Source of the DNA: RGIG9115 sp045648165
GTDB lineage: Bacteria > Bacillota > Clostridia > UBA1381
DNA: 14,279 bases
Assembly (NCBI GenBank): GCA_045648165.1
Contig: JAZRNL010000036.1
Coordinates: forward strand, 1 to 14,279
Direction of reading: 5' to 3'
Position 1 is the stretch's first letter, and each line of letters starts with the position of its first letter. Both the position numbers and the translations under genes were made by a program. The notes under the pieces were generated by a model. That model ran no database searches, was not told where the DNA came from, and saw only the letters and a list, made by a program, of their open reading frames with translations. Shown here piece by piece: positions 1-6,912 of the stretch.

Positions 1-41
1 CGACGTCTTGTACGTGTGGTCTTCTTAGCTACCTTAGCCAT
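1..41 (-). CDS. rpsK: 30S ribosomal protein S11 (5' end only; truncated by window edge)
   Basis: Thirteen complete codons, encoding MAKVAKKTTRTRR, are visible before the window ends; the rest of the gene lies to the left. The basic Lys/Thr/Arg-rich N-terminus and the position directly after rpsM fit S11, which lines the mRNA exit region of the 30S platform. The start is an ATG at 39-41, preceded by an AAGGAGG site that overlaps the rpsM stop codon, so translation is probably coupled to S13. Identification rests mainly on synteny because so little protein is visible. Confidence 0.85.
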   Translation of the reverse strand, partial: MAKVAKKTTRTRR

Positions 42-55
42 TTAGCTTATCCTCC

Positions 56-424
56 TTATTTTTTCTTGCTTGCTGCTGCCTTTTTGGGGCCTTTACGTGT
101 TCTTGCATTGTTCTTTGTGTTCTGACCACGTACAGGGAGTCGCTTTCTGTGTCTGATGCCTCTGAGGCAGCCGATTTCCATAAGTCTCTTAATATCAAGA
201 GCCAGCTGACGTCTGAGGTCACCTTCAACAGTGTAGTTAGCATCAATTGCTTCTCTGAGCTTGTTTACCTCGTCTTCTGTGAGGTCTTTTACTCTTGTGT
301 CAGGATTGATGCCGTTTTCAGCCAATATTTTCTGAGAGCTTTTGAGACCGATACCGTAGATGTAGGTAAGACCGATTTCAACTCTCTTCTCTCTAGGTAA
401 GTCAACACCTGCTATTCTTGCCAT
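56..424 (-). CDS. rpsM: 30S ribosomal protein S13
   Basis: S13 sits in the head of the 30S subunit and contacts the P-site tRNA and the 50S subunit through the intersubunit bridges. The 122-residue product has the family N-terminus MARIAGVDLP, the helix-two-turn-helix segment YIYGIGLKSSQKIL (about residues 22-35), the signature LRGIRHRKRLPVRGQ (about 88-102) and a very basic KKAAASKKK tail that reaches toward tRNA in known structures. Its length is normal. The ATG at 422-424 follows a GGAGGT site at a slightly long spacing. It is the first gene of the classical alpha operon and is separated from rpmJ by an unusually long 160-nt gap that contains hairpins. Confidence 0.98.
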   Translation of the reverse strand: MARIAGVDLPREKRVEIGLTYIYGIGLKSSQKILAENGINPDTRVKDLTEDEVNKLREAIDANYTVEGDLRRQLALDIKRLMEIGCLRGIRHRKRLPVRGQNTKNNARTRKGPKKAAASKKK

Positions 425-584
425 TGTGTTTTTACACCTCCATAAATTCTTGTTGTTTGTGTCATCCCCGAACTAAGTCGGGCCTCTTTAATAACAACTC
501 GCATAAGTACCGGATTAACCGGCAGCCGCGCTTAAACAAGTCATAAACAAATTGGTATTTGTGTGCCGGATGGCACATTTAAAA
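425..584 (-). promoter_or_regulatory. 160-nt hairpin-rich gap upstream of rpsM (candidate alpha-operon leader)
   Basis: This is the longest spacer inside the gene cluster. It holds three inverted repeats: TGTGCC/GGCACA with a 4-nt loop at 562-577, CCGG/CCGG with a 5-nt loop at 510-522, and CCCGA/TCGGG with a 6-nt loop at 467-482, the last ending about 43 nt before the rpsM start. None is followed on the minus strand by a clear T-run, so they are not obvious terminators. No convincing promoter was found. In E. coli, S4 represses the alpha operon by binding a pseudoknot at the rpsM leader. A comparable role here is inference from position only; the sequence does not resemble the E. coli element by eye. 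Confidence 0.35.
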
Positions 585-698
585 TCAACCCTGCTTCTGC
601 TTGTGCTTGGGATTTTCGCAAATCACCATTATCTTGCCTTTTCTCTTAATGATTTTGCACTTTTCGCAAATGGGTTTTACTGACGGACGTACCTTCAT
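585..698 (-). CDS. rpmJ: 50S ribosomal protein L36 (zinc-binding form)
   Basis: The 37-codon product begins MKVRPSVKPICEKC and ends KHKQKQG. It is the normal length for L36, the smallest 50S protein, which stabilises 23S rRNA near the base of the L7/L12 stalk. The zinc ligands are visible as Cys11, Cys14, Cys27 and His32 (the C+ type), so this is the zinc-requiring paralogue. An AGGAGGT site lies 7 nt before the ATG, 16 nt after the infA stop. The infA-rpmJ-rpsM order is the usual one in Firmicutes. Confidence 0.97.
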   Translation of the reverse strand: MKVRPSVKPICEKCKIIKRKGKIMVICENPKHKQKQG

Positions 699-714
699 GT
701 CAATTACCTCCTAT

Positions 715-933
715 TTACTTAGAACGCCATGTAATTCTGCCGCGGGTAAGGTCGTAAGGACTCATTTCAAGAGTCACCTTATCACCGGGGAGAATTTTTA
801 TGAAGTTCATTCTTAACTTGCCTGAAATATGTGCAAGTACCTGATGCCCATTTTCAAGCTCTACTTTAAACATTGCGTTGGGAAGGGTTTCTACAACTGT
901 TCCTTCCAGCTCTAATACATCATCTTTAGCCAC
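715..933 (-). CDS. infA: Translation initiation factor IF-1
   Basis: This 72-residue single S1/OB-fold protein binds the 30S A site during initiation and works with IF-2 and IF-3. The family pattern is present throughout: AKDDVLELEGTVVETLPN at the N-terminus, the central VLAHISGKLRMNFIKILPGD and the C-terminal SPYDLTRGRITWR. Length is normal. The start codon is GTG (931-933), chosen because GGAGGT lies 7 nt upstream and the family protein begins directly with (M)AK(D/E)D. The SD overlaps the end of the upstream KOW-protein gene, 15 nt away, which suggests co-translation. Confidence 0.98.
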   Translation of the reverse strand: MAKDDVLELEGTVVETLPNAMFKVELENGHQVLAHISGKLRMNFIKILPGDKVTLEMSPYDLTRGRITWRSK

Positions 934-948
934 AGATATTACCTCCTG

Positions 949-1215
949 CTAATTCTCTGAATATTCCGCTAACGCTTTTCGCACCTGGAAGTTTTCAACT
1001 TCTCCTGCTGCCTCAAGCTGCTCCGCAATCAAGGGAGACACATAGCTTGTTGGCTGAAGGTGCATGAGCTTTTTCTTTTTAGGCCGTTCTACCTTACGTA
1101 GAATACCGTTGGCAATATAGGCATAATTGTCCTCCGTCCGGAGAACGATGAACAAATCACCCTTATCGCGGCCTGCTTTTGACCGGACTACCGTTCCGAT
1201 TTTAATTTCGGTCAT
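949..1215 (-). CDS. Small KOW-domain RNA-binding protein (L14e/L6e/L27e-like)
   Basis: This 88-residue protein has a KOW-like N-terminal half: IGTVVRSKAGRDKGD at residues 6-20 followed by LFIVLRT. A basic RPKKKKLMHLQPTS segment follows at 44-57, and the C-terminus is an acidic, probably helical stretch from about 60 to 88. The fold resembles eukaryotic/archaeal ribosomal proteins of the L14e/L27e type. Proteins of this sort are commonly annotated between map and infA in Clostridia, and their exact function is not established. RNA or ribosome binding is inferred from the KOW motif and the operon. The ATG at 1213-1215 was preferred over in-frame upstream starts because AAAGGAG precedes it at good spacing and the domain begins there; longer versions would overlap map. 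Confidence 0.85.
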   Translation of the reverse strand: MTEIKIGTVVRSKAGRDKGDLFIVLRTEDNYAYIANGILRKVERPKKKKLMHLQPTSYVSPLIAEQLEAAGEVENFQVRKALAEYSEN

Positions 1216-1228
1216 GAAAACATCTCCT

Positions 1229-1975
1229 TTACTTCGTGAGTATCTCATACCCGTCATGGGTTATGAGAACTGTGTTTTCATAATGGGCAGATAAGCTGCC
1301 ATCGGCAGTTACTACTGTCCAGTCGTCGTCGAGAACCTCAACCCGCCAATCACCTGCGTTTACCATAGGCTCTATAGCAAGCGTCATTCCGGCGGCGAGC
1401 CGCATTCCCCGTCCGGCTTTGCCGAAGTTGGGAACCTGAGGATCTTCGTGCAGGCTTTCGCCTATTCCGTGCCCCACCAGATCTCTTACAACAGAGTATC
1501 CGTGTTTTTCAACATAGCTCTGTATAGCGTAAGATACATCGCCTAATTTGGCACCATGCTTTAAATACTTTACACCTTCAAAAAAGCTCTGTTTTGTAAC
1601 TTCTATGAGCTTTTTTGCGTCGATGGAAATCTCTCCTACGGCAAACGTTCTTGCCGCGTCTCCATGAAATCCGTCCTTGACTGCGCCCATATCAATACTG
1701 ATAATGTCGCCCTCACGAAGTATTACATGCTTTGAAGGGATTCCGTGTACCACTTCATCGTTTACCGAAGCACATATGCTTGCGGGATAGCCGTTATAGT
1801 GGAGAAAATTAGGTTTTGCACCCTGTGACAGAATGAACTTGTGGGCAATGGAATCAAGCTGTGCAGTTGAAATGCCGGGGCGTATATTCTCTCCCAGCAA
1901 ATCAAGTGCTGCTTTAGTTATTCTGCATGCTTCACGCATTTTTTCTATCTGGTGCGATGATTTTACGGTTATCAT
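1229..1975 (-). CDS. map: Methionine aminopeptidase, type I
   Basis: This enzyme removes the initiator Met from nascent proteins whose second residue is small. The 248-residue product has the pita-bread fold signatures and all metal ligands: Asp95 (SIDMG), Asp106 (GDAART), His169 (GHGIG), Glu202 (IEPM) and Glu233 (HYENT), plus the substrate-binding His77 (EVVHGIP). It lacks the N-terminal zinc-finger extension, so it is the short type Ia form. The start at 1973-1975 lies 2 nt after the adk stop; an in-frame extension upstream would overlap adk and is not supported. The SD (GAGG) lies in the last codons of adk, so the two genes are probably translationally coupled. The secY-adk-map order is typical of Gram-positives. 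Confidence 0.98.
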   Translation of the reverse strand: MITVKSSHQIEKMREACRITKAALDLLGENIRPGISTAQLDSIAHKFILSQGAKPNFLHYNGYPASICASVNDEVVHGIPSKHVILREGDIISIDMGAVKDGFHGDAARTFAVGEISIDAKKLIEVTKQSFFEGVKYLKHGAKLGDVSYAIQSYVEKHGYSVVRDLVGHGIGESLHEDPQVPNFGKAGRGMRLAAGMTLAIEPMVNAGDWRVEVLDDDWTVVTADGSLSAHYENTVLITHDGYEILTK

Positions 1976-1977
1976 TT

Positions 1978-2616
1978 TCAGTCCTCTATTCCAAGAGCGG
2001 CAAAAACACATTTAACAGTGTCTTCAAGAAGGGGCTGACCCTTTGCCGTTACCAGAATTCCCATTTCCTTGTAGTAATCAAGAACAGGCTCTGTTTCGTT
2101 GTGATAAATAGAAAGTCTGTTCATTATTGTTTCGGGCACATCGTCGGCTCTCTGAATGAGCCCGCCGCCGCATTTATCGCAGATACCCTCTTTTGCGGGT
2201 TTGTTTGAAACCACGTTATAGGGAGCCCCACATTTTGAGCATTCTCTTCGGGATGAAAGTCTGCCCACAATTTCGTCGTCCGAAACATCAATGGATAAAA
2301 CCTTGTCAATCTTAAGACCTGCTTCCGTAAGAGCCTTTGCCTGAGCAACAGTTCTTGGGAAACCGTCGAGGATGAAGCCGTCTTTTACATCAGGCTTTGA
2401 AAGTCTTTCCTTTACAACGTCTACAATTACACTGTCGGGAACTAAATGTCCGTCGTTGATATACTTTGCAGCAACCTTGCCGACTTCAGTTCCTTCCTTC
2501 ATAGCGCTGCGGAGCATAACTCCTGTTGATATAGTCAGGATATTGAGCTTTTTAGCCAATATCTCGCCTTGTGTGCCTTTTCCGGCTCCCGGAGGTCCCA
2601 TAAGAATTAAATTCAT
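1978..2616 (-). CDS. adk: Adenylate kinase, zinc-lid type, with an Asp-to-Val change in the STGD motif
   Basis: Adenylate kinase interconverts ATP + AMP and 2 ADP in the cytoplasm. The 212-residue protein has the P-loop GPPGAGKGT (7-15), DGFPR (84-88), a RADD motif (156-159) and a long lid carrying Cys126, Cys129, Cys146 and Cys149, the four-Cys zinc site usual in Gram-positive enzymes. Length is normal. Odd feature: the AMP-site motif normally written STGD(M/L)(L/F)R reads STGVMLR, with Val33 (codon GTT, one base from GAT) in place of a near-invariant Asp. All else looks intact and the frame is open, so it is not a pseudogene on present evidence. The ATG has a GGAGGG site upstream, 18 nt after secY. 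Confidence 0.96.
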   Translation of the reverse strand: MNLILMGPPGAGKGTQGEILAKKLNILTISTGVMLRSAMKEGTEVGKVAAKYINDGHLVPDSVIVDVVKERLSKPDVKDGFILDGFPRTVAQAKALTEAGLKIDKVLSIDVSDDEIVGRLSSRRECSKCGAPYNVVSNKPAKEGICDKCGGGLIQRADDVPETIMNRLSIYHNETEPVLDYYKEMGILVTAKGQPLLEDTVKCVFAALGIED

Positions 2617-2634
2617 ATAAGCACCCTCCGTTTA

Positions 2635-3966
2635 TCAACCAAGAAAGCCTTTATAGTGTCGCATAACGAGTTGTGACTCAATCTGCTGAACCGTTTCAAG
2701 AGCAACACCTTCCATAATCAGAAGTGAAGTACCGCCGATCTGGAGTGAATTGATACCAAACATAGCACCTGCAACAACAGGCAGAATAGCAATTATACCA
2801 AGGAAGATAGCTCCTGCCAAGTTAAGTCTTGAAGAAACCTTCTGGATATAGTCGCATGTGGGTTTACCCGGTCTGATTGCGGGAATAAATCCACCGTTCT
2901 TCTTTATATTATTTGCTATTTCAATCGGATTGAACTGGATTGAAGCATAGAAATATGTGAAGAATATGATGAGGAGGAAGTAAAGTACTGAGTAAATTAC
3001 ATCGCACCACCATGGGCCCATACCTGCTGAAAGCATTGAAAGGATTGTGTATCCAACACCTTCTGTAGGCATATTTCCACCTGACATAAGTCTTACGATT
3101 GTTGAGGGGAATGCCATAATACTTGATGCGAAGATGATAGGCATAACACCACCGCTAACAACCTTTATGGGGATGTTTGTGCTCTGACCGCCATACATCT
3201 TTCTTCCTACTACTCTTTTTGAATACTGAACAGGAATTCTTCTTTCAGCTGAGTTAAAGAGCACCACGAATGCAATAGCCGCAACTGCAAGAATTACAAT
3301 AGCTGCAACGATTGCTACGGACTTAACTGAGATGCCTTCTCCAAAGAATCTGGTCCAGATGTTTACAATACCGCCGGGGATACTTGTTACGATACCTGCA
3401 AAGATTATCATTGAAACACCGTTGCCAAGTCCCTTTTCGGTAATAAGCTCACCGAGCCATACGATAAATGCAGTACCTGCTGTGAATGTAAGCACGATGG
3501 TGAGGAAACCAACAACATTAGTCTGAGTAATTGTTGTAATCTGACCTGAAACACCCATATTGTAAAGTGTTACATACAAGCCTGCGCCCTGAATAAGAGC
3601 AAGGACGATACCGACATATCTTGTGATTTTATTAATCTTTTTTCTGCCTTCAACGCCTTCTTTTGCAAGTCTCTCAAGAGCGGGAATTGCAACTGAAAGG
3701 AGCTGAACGATAATTGATGCATTGATGTAAGGTGATACACCAAGTGCGAGAACTGTAGCATTTGCAAATGCTCCACCTGTGAATGTGTTAAACAAGCTGA
3801 ACAGGTCAAGTCCGCCGCCGCCAAGGAATGCCTTCATTGCATCTGCGCTAAGATAAGGTACGGGAATGTGAGCACCAAATCTGAAAATTACAAGCATCAA
3901 AAGTGTGAAAAATATTCTGCGTCTTAAATCCGGAATTTTAAATGCGTTTTTAAACGTTTCGAACAT
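2635..3966 (-). CDS. secY: Preprotein translocase subunit SecY
   Basis: SecY is the channel of the Sec translocon in the plasma membrane and works with SecE, SecG and SecA. The 443-residue product has the expected ten hydrophobic spans. The first follows a basic IPDLRRRIFFTLL start (about residues 11-23), the plug region GLDLFSLFNTFTGG is near 52-65, and the basic cytosolic loops include NSAERRIPVQYSKRVVGR and NPIEIANNIKKNGGFIPAIRPG, the C4/C5 regions that contact SecA and ribosomes. The C-terminus MRHYKGFLG is typical. The ATG is 1 nt after the rplO stop and its GAGGTGA SD lies inside rplO, indicating tight coupling. Confidence 0.99.
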   Translation of the reverse strand: MFETFKNAFKIPDLRRRIFFTLLMLVIFRFGAHIPVPYLSADAMKAFLGGGGLDLFSLFNTFTGGAFANATVLALGVSPYINASIIVQLLSVAIPALERLAKEGVEGRKKINKITRYVGIVLALIQGAGLYVTLYNMGVSGQITTITQTNVVGFLTIVLTFTAGTAFIVWLGELITEKGLGNGVSMIIFAGIVTSIPGGIVNIWTRFFGEGISVKSVAIVAAIVILAVAAIAFVVLFNSAERRIPVQYSKRVVGRKMYGGQSTNIPIKVVSGGVMPIIFASSIMAFPSTIVRLMSGGNMPTEGVGYTILSMLSAGMGPWWCDVIYSVLYFLLIIFFTYFYASIQFNPIEIANNIKKNGGFIPAIRPGKPTCDYIQKVSSRLNLAGAIFLGIIAILPVVAGAMFGINSLQIGGTSLLIMEGVALETVQQIESQLVMRHYKGFLG

Positions 3967-3967
3967 T

Positions 3968-4408
3968 TTACATCACCTCTGCCTTTCCGCCTGCCTTTTC
4001 AATCTTTTCTTTAGCGGATTCGGTGTACTTTGTAACCTTTACTGTGAGCTTCTTTGTGAGTTCACCACGGCCTAAAAGCTTAACTCCGTCAAGAGTTTTC
4101 TTAACGATACCCTTTTCGAGCAAAAGTGCTTCGGTTACTTCTGTTCCGTCCTCAAAAGCTTCAAGAGCTTCTATATTAATAGTAACATACTGTTTTGCAA
4201 ATATATTTTTGAATCCACGCTTCGGCAAACGTCTGTAAATAGGCATCTGACCGCCTTCAAAGCCGGGTCTTACACCGCCGCCTGAACGAGCGTTCTGACC
4301 TTTGTGACCTTTACCGGAAGTTTTACCTGTACCTGAACCAATACCACGGCCAACTCTCTTGACTGTGAATGTGGAACCTGCAGCGGGTTTTAATTCATCC
4401 AATCTCAT
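3968..4408 (-). CDS. rplO: 50S ribosomal protein L15
   Basis: L15 is a late-assembly 50S protein whose long basic N-terminal extension threads into 23S rRNA. The 146-residue product starts MRLDELKPAAGST and carries the family RVGRGIGSGTGKTSGKGHKGQNAR region (about residues 18-41), rich in Gly, Lys and Arg, and then GGVRPGFEGGQMPIYRRLPKRGF. The folded C-terminal half ends KAGGKAEVM. Length and order are standard. The ATG follows AAGGAGGTG at good spacing, 24 nt after rpmD, and the 3' end carries the secY ribosome-binding site. Confidence 0.99.
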   Translation of the reverse strand: MRLDELKPAAGSTFTVKRVGRGIGSGTGKTSGKGHKGQNARSGGGVRPGFEGGQMPIYRRLPKRGFKNIFAKQYVTINIEALEAFEDGTEVTEALLLEKGIVKKTLDGVKLLGRGELTKKLTVKVTKYTESAKEKIEKAGGKAEVM

Positions 4409-4432
4409 TTGCTACACCTCCTTGTCTTTGTT

Positions 4433-4612
4433 TTAGTTTTCTTCTACTTCAACAAGATGGGAAACCTTTTTAATCATACCTCTGATCTGAGGTGTATCAT
4501 TGTGTTCCACAACGTGTCTTATCTTTCTGAGGCCGAGAGCCTTAACAGTAGCAATCTGATCCTGCTTTCTGCCGATTGTGCTCTTAACCAATTTAATTTT
4601 TAATGTAGCCAT
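4433..4612 (-). CDS. rpmD: 50S ribosomal protein L30
   Basis: Reading the minus strand from the ATG at 4610-4612 gives 59 codons and a TAA. The product begins MATLKIKLVKSTIGRKQDQ and contains the L30 signature ATVKALGLRKIRHVVEHNDTP-like core (about residues 21-41) and IRGMIKKVSHLVEV near the end. L30 is a small 50S protein bound to 23S domain II. Length is typical for bacterial L30. It sits between rpsE and rplO as in nearly all bacteria. The ribosome-binding site is weaker than its neighbours (GAAAGGAACGGTGCTATA before ATG), with GGAACGG as the only SD-like part. Confidence 0.97.
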   Translation of the reverse strand: MATLKIKLVKSTIGRKQDQIATVKALGLRKIRHVVEHNDTPQIRGMIKKVSHLVEVEEN

Positions 4613-4649
4613 TATAGCACCGTTCCTTTCTGTGAAATAGACAGGGCTA

Positions 4650-5153
4650 TTAACCCATAATTTCCTCTACGGATTTACCTCTGAGCTCAGCCACATGGTC
4701 TGCCTGCTTAAGCTGTGCAAGACCCTGGATTGTAGCGCTTACTACGTTTCTCTTATTGTTTGAACGCAGGCACTTTGTTCTTATATCTCTGATACCTGCA
4801 AGCTCGAGAACGGCTCTGACAGCGCCACCGGCGATAACTCCTGTACCTTCTGCAGCAGGCTTAAGAAGCACTCTGCCGGCACCGTGTTCGCCGATAACCT
4901 CGTGAGGAATTGTTGTTCCTACCAAAGGAACTGTAACCATATTTTTCTTTGCATCTTCGATGCCTTTTCTGATTGCGTCGGGGATTTCAGCAGCCTTACC
5001 CATACCGCAGCCTACATGACCGTTGCCGTCACCAACAACAACCAATGCGCTGAAACGGAATGTACGTCCGCCCTTTACAACCTTCGCAACTCGATTTATC
5101 GCAACAACGTTTTCTTGAATATCAAGTACTGATGCGTCTATTCTTTCAGCCAC
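4650..5153 (-). CDS. rpsE: 30S ribosomal protein S5
   Basis: S5 lies at the mRNA entry channel and decoding site of the 30S and affects fidelity and spectinomycin response. The 167-residue protein has the double-stranded-RNA-binding N-terminal domain with the loop VAKVVKGGRTFRFSALVVVG (about 22-41), then GDGNGHVGCGMGKAAEIPDAI, and the C-terminal domain with VLLKPAAEGTGVIAGG. Length is normal. The start is GTG at 5151-5153, selected because GGAGGT lies 8 nt upstream. An ATG 7 nt earlier is out of frame and opens only a 4-codon reading frame. The gap to rplR is 18 nt. Confidence 0.98.
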   Translation of the reverse strand: MAERIDASVLDIQENVVAINRVAKVVKGGRTFRFSALVVVGDGNGHVGCGMGKAAEIPDAIRKGIEDAKKNMVTVPLVGTTIPHEVIGEHGAGRVLLKPAAEGTGVIAGGAVRAVLELAGIRDIRTKCLRSNNKRNVVSATIQGLAQLKQADHVAELRGKSVEEIMG

Positions 5154-5171
5154 TACTCATTACCTCCTCTA

Positions 5172-5531
5172 TTAGAATACGAGTCCGCCTTCTCTTGCAC
5201 CTTCTGCAAGAGCAGCTACTCTACCGTGATATACATATCCGCCTCTATCAAATACAACTTCTTTGATGCCTGCAGCAAGTGCTTTTTCAGCAATAAGCTG
5301 ACCAACTTTCTTAGCACCTTCGATGTTACCGCCGTAACCATCAAAGCCCTTATCAAGGCTTGATGCTGCAACAAGTGTAACACCCTTTGTGTCGTCGATA
5401 ATCTGCGCATATATGTTGTTCAGGCTTCTGAACACATTAAGACGAGGTCTCTCCGCTGTTCCGGAGATGTTCTTTCTTACTCTTCTGTGGCGCTTTAATC
5501 TCTGCGCTCTGCTGTTATATGGTTTTATCAT
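5172..5531 (-). CDS. rplR: 50S ribosomal protein L18
   Basis: L18 binds 5S rRNA together with L5 and helps dock the 5S particle on the 50S central protuberance. The 119-residue product has the basic N-terminus AQRLKRHRRVRKNISGTAER (about 9-28), the RPRLNVFRS strand, and the conserved C-terminal pattern VFDRGGYVYHGRVAALAEGAREGGL. Length is normal. The ATG is preceded by AAAGGAG; the rplF stop is 17 nt upstream. Nothing unusual was noted. Confidence 0.98.
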   Translation of the reverse strand: MIKPYNSRAQRLKRHRRVRKNISGTAERPRLNVFRSLNNIYAQIIDDTKGVTLVAASSLDKGFDGYGGNIEGAKKVGQLIAEKALAAGIKEVVFDRGGYVYHGRVAALAEGAREGGLVF

Positions 5532-5548
5532 TTACGAACACTCCTTTC

Positions 5549-6097
5549 TTATTTCTTCTTAGCTCCGGTCTTACCTTCTTTACGTCTGATGTATTCATCA
5601 ACGTACTTAATTCCCTTGCCCTTATAAGGTTCAGGCATTCTGAACTCGCGGATTTTGGCAGCTGTTTCGCCGACAACTTCCTTGTTCGCACCCTTGATTA
5701 TAATTTTGTTGGGAGCGGGAACTTCAATGGTAATACCATCTGCAGGAGTGTAGTTAACGGGGTGTGAGTAACCAAGGCTGAGGTTAAGGGTTTTACCCTG
5801 GAGGGCTGCTCTGTAACCAACACCGTTGATTTCAAGCTCCTTTGTGAAGCCTTCTGTTACACCGACAACCATATTGTTGATAAGTGTACGTGTAAGTCCA
5901 TGAAGTGACTTATGCATCTTATTTTCTGAAGGACGTTCAACTGTGATAACGCCGCCTTCATTTTTGATAATCATATCACTGTGAAGTGTACGTGAAAGTG
6001 TGCCGTTAGGGCCTTTTACTGTAACTTCGTTATTTGCACCAATCTTTACGTCAACTCCTGAAGGAACTGTGATTGGTGATTTACCGATTCTTGACAT
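5549..6097 (-). CDS. rplF: 50S ribosomal protein L6
   Basis: L6 lies near the GTPase-associated centre and sarcin-ricin loop of the 50S. The 182-residue protein begins MSRIGKSPITVPSGV and shows the two repeated L6 domains. The second carries the signature PEPYKGKGIKYVDEYIRRKEGK near residues 154-175, followed by a short basic tail. Length is slightly above the E. coli protein, which is usual. AAGGAGG precedes the ATG at good spacing. The 151-nt gap separating it from rpsH is much longer than the usual spacing in the spc block. Confidence 0.98.
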   Translation of the reverse strand: MSRIGKSPITVPSGVDVKIGANNEVTVKGPNGTLSRTLHSDMIIKNEGGVITVERPSENKMHKSLHGLTRTLINNMVVGVTEGFTKELEINGVGYRAALQGKTLNLSLGYSHPVNYTPADGITIEVPAPNKIIIKGANKEVVGETAAKIREFRMPEPYKGKGIKYVDEYIRRKEGKTGAKKK

Positions 6098-6248
6098 TTC
6101 GGTTTCCTCCTTATAACTTAAATTCTCTCTGCACCGTACCGCCTCGGCAAGACCTTACGACTCACCGGAATACATATGCAGGTTTTCAGTCTTTCGCTGC
6201 GGAAAAAGCATCCGCAGTCTGTGTCCTATATATAATAGGTAGAAACTC
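6098..6248 (-). promoter_or_regulatory. 151-nt gap between rpsH and rplF with a strong hairpin
   Basis: On the minus strand the gap contains a perfect 7-bp hairpin, CTGCGGA/TCCGCAG with a 7-nt loop, at 6197-6217, and a weaker CCTAT/ATAGG repeat at 6225-6239. The 3' part ends in the rplF ribosome-binding site. The hairpin is followed by CGAAAGACTG, not a T-run, so it is not an intrinsic terminator. A TATTAT element near 6230 could be a -10 box but has no good -35. An 18-codon frame starting inside the hairpin lacks an SD. Function is unknown; RNA processing, mRNA stability or ribosomal-protein control are possible. Confidence 0.35.
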
Positions 6249-6644
6249 TTACCAAACGAATGCTAAAACTTCGCCGCCGATGTTTTCTTTTCTGGCTTTC
6301 TTGTCAGTCATAACACCCTTTGAGGTTGAGATGATAGCAATACCAAGTCCCTTAAGAACTCTGGGGAGCTCTTCTGCTCCTGCATAAATTCTGAGACCGG
6401 GCTTTGATACTCTCTTAAGACCTGTAAGAACTTTTTCGCCCTTAGCATACTTAAGAGTAACACGGATAATACCCTGTTTGCCATCTTCGATAACCTGGTA
6501 ATTCTTTATATAACCTTCTTCGAGCAAAATCTCAACAATTGCCTTTTTCATATTTGAAGCAGGAATTTCAACTGTTTCGTGCTTTGCTGAATTAGCGTTT
6601 CTGATTCTTGTAAGCAAATCTGCAATAGGATCAGTTATTTGCAT
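6249..6644 (-). CDS. rpsH: 30S ribosomal protein S8
   Basis: S8 is a primary binder of the 16S central domain and, in E. coli, the translational repressor of the spc operon. The 131-residue product starts MQITDPIADLLTRIRNAN and ends with the RNA-binding motif VMTDKKARKENIGGEVLAFVW, in which GVMT and the GGEVLA strand are typical. Length is normal. AAGGAGGT precedes the ATG. It lies 67 nt after rpsN, a moderately long gap with only a 4-bp hairpin next to the SD. Confidence 0.98.
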   Translation of the reverse strand: MQITDPIADLLTRIRNANSAKHETVEIPASNMKKAIVEILLEEGYIKNYQVIEDGKQGIIRVTLKYAKGEKVLTGLKRVSKPGLRIYAGAEELPRVLKGLGIAIISTSKGVMTDKKARKENIGGEVLAFVW

Positions 6645-6711
6645 ATAGTTTACCTCCTTCCGATAACTTCGGGAAATCTCATTTATGTTTTAGCAGGTAC
6701 CCACTCACGGA

Positions 6712-6897
6712 TTACCAGCTTGCCTTCTTAACACCGGGAATTTCACCCTTGTAAGCCAATTCTCTGAAGCAAATACGGCAGATACCGAACTTGCGAAGGT
6801 AAGCATGAGGTCTTCCGCAGATTTTACATCTTGAGTAAGCCTGTGTGCTGTGCTTCGGTTTTCTCTGCTGCTTTATAATCATAGATTTCTTAGCCAT
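6712..6897 (-). CDS. rpsN: 30S ribosomal protein S14, zinc-binding short form
   Basis: S14 is a late-assembling protein of the 30S head. The 61-residue protein is the short zinc-ribbon form, with Cys24, Cys27, Cys40 and Cys43 in CKIC and CRIC, and the conserved GRPHAYLRKFGICRICFREL run and GEIPGVKKASW end. The zinc-independent long form (about 89-101 residues) is not present in this window. AAGGAGG precedes the ATG, 15 nt after rplE. Position between rplE and rpsH is standard. Confidence 0.98.
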   Translation of the reverse strand: MAKKSMIIKQQRKPKHSTQAYSRCKICGRPHAYLRKFGICRICFRELAYKGEIPGVKKASW

Positions 6898-6912
6898 AAC
6901 ATTTCCTCCTTA

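Noticed and set aside
5146..5160. A 4-codon ATG frame overlapping the rpsE start.
   Set aside because: The ATG is only 2 nt from the SD, too close for efficient initiation, and ends after four codons.
6225..6254. TATTAT near the rpsH end as a promoter for rplF.
   Set aside because: The sequence at the -35 position (TTCGTT) matches the consensus at only two of six bases.
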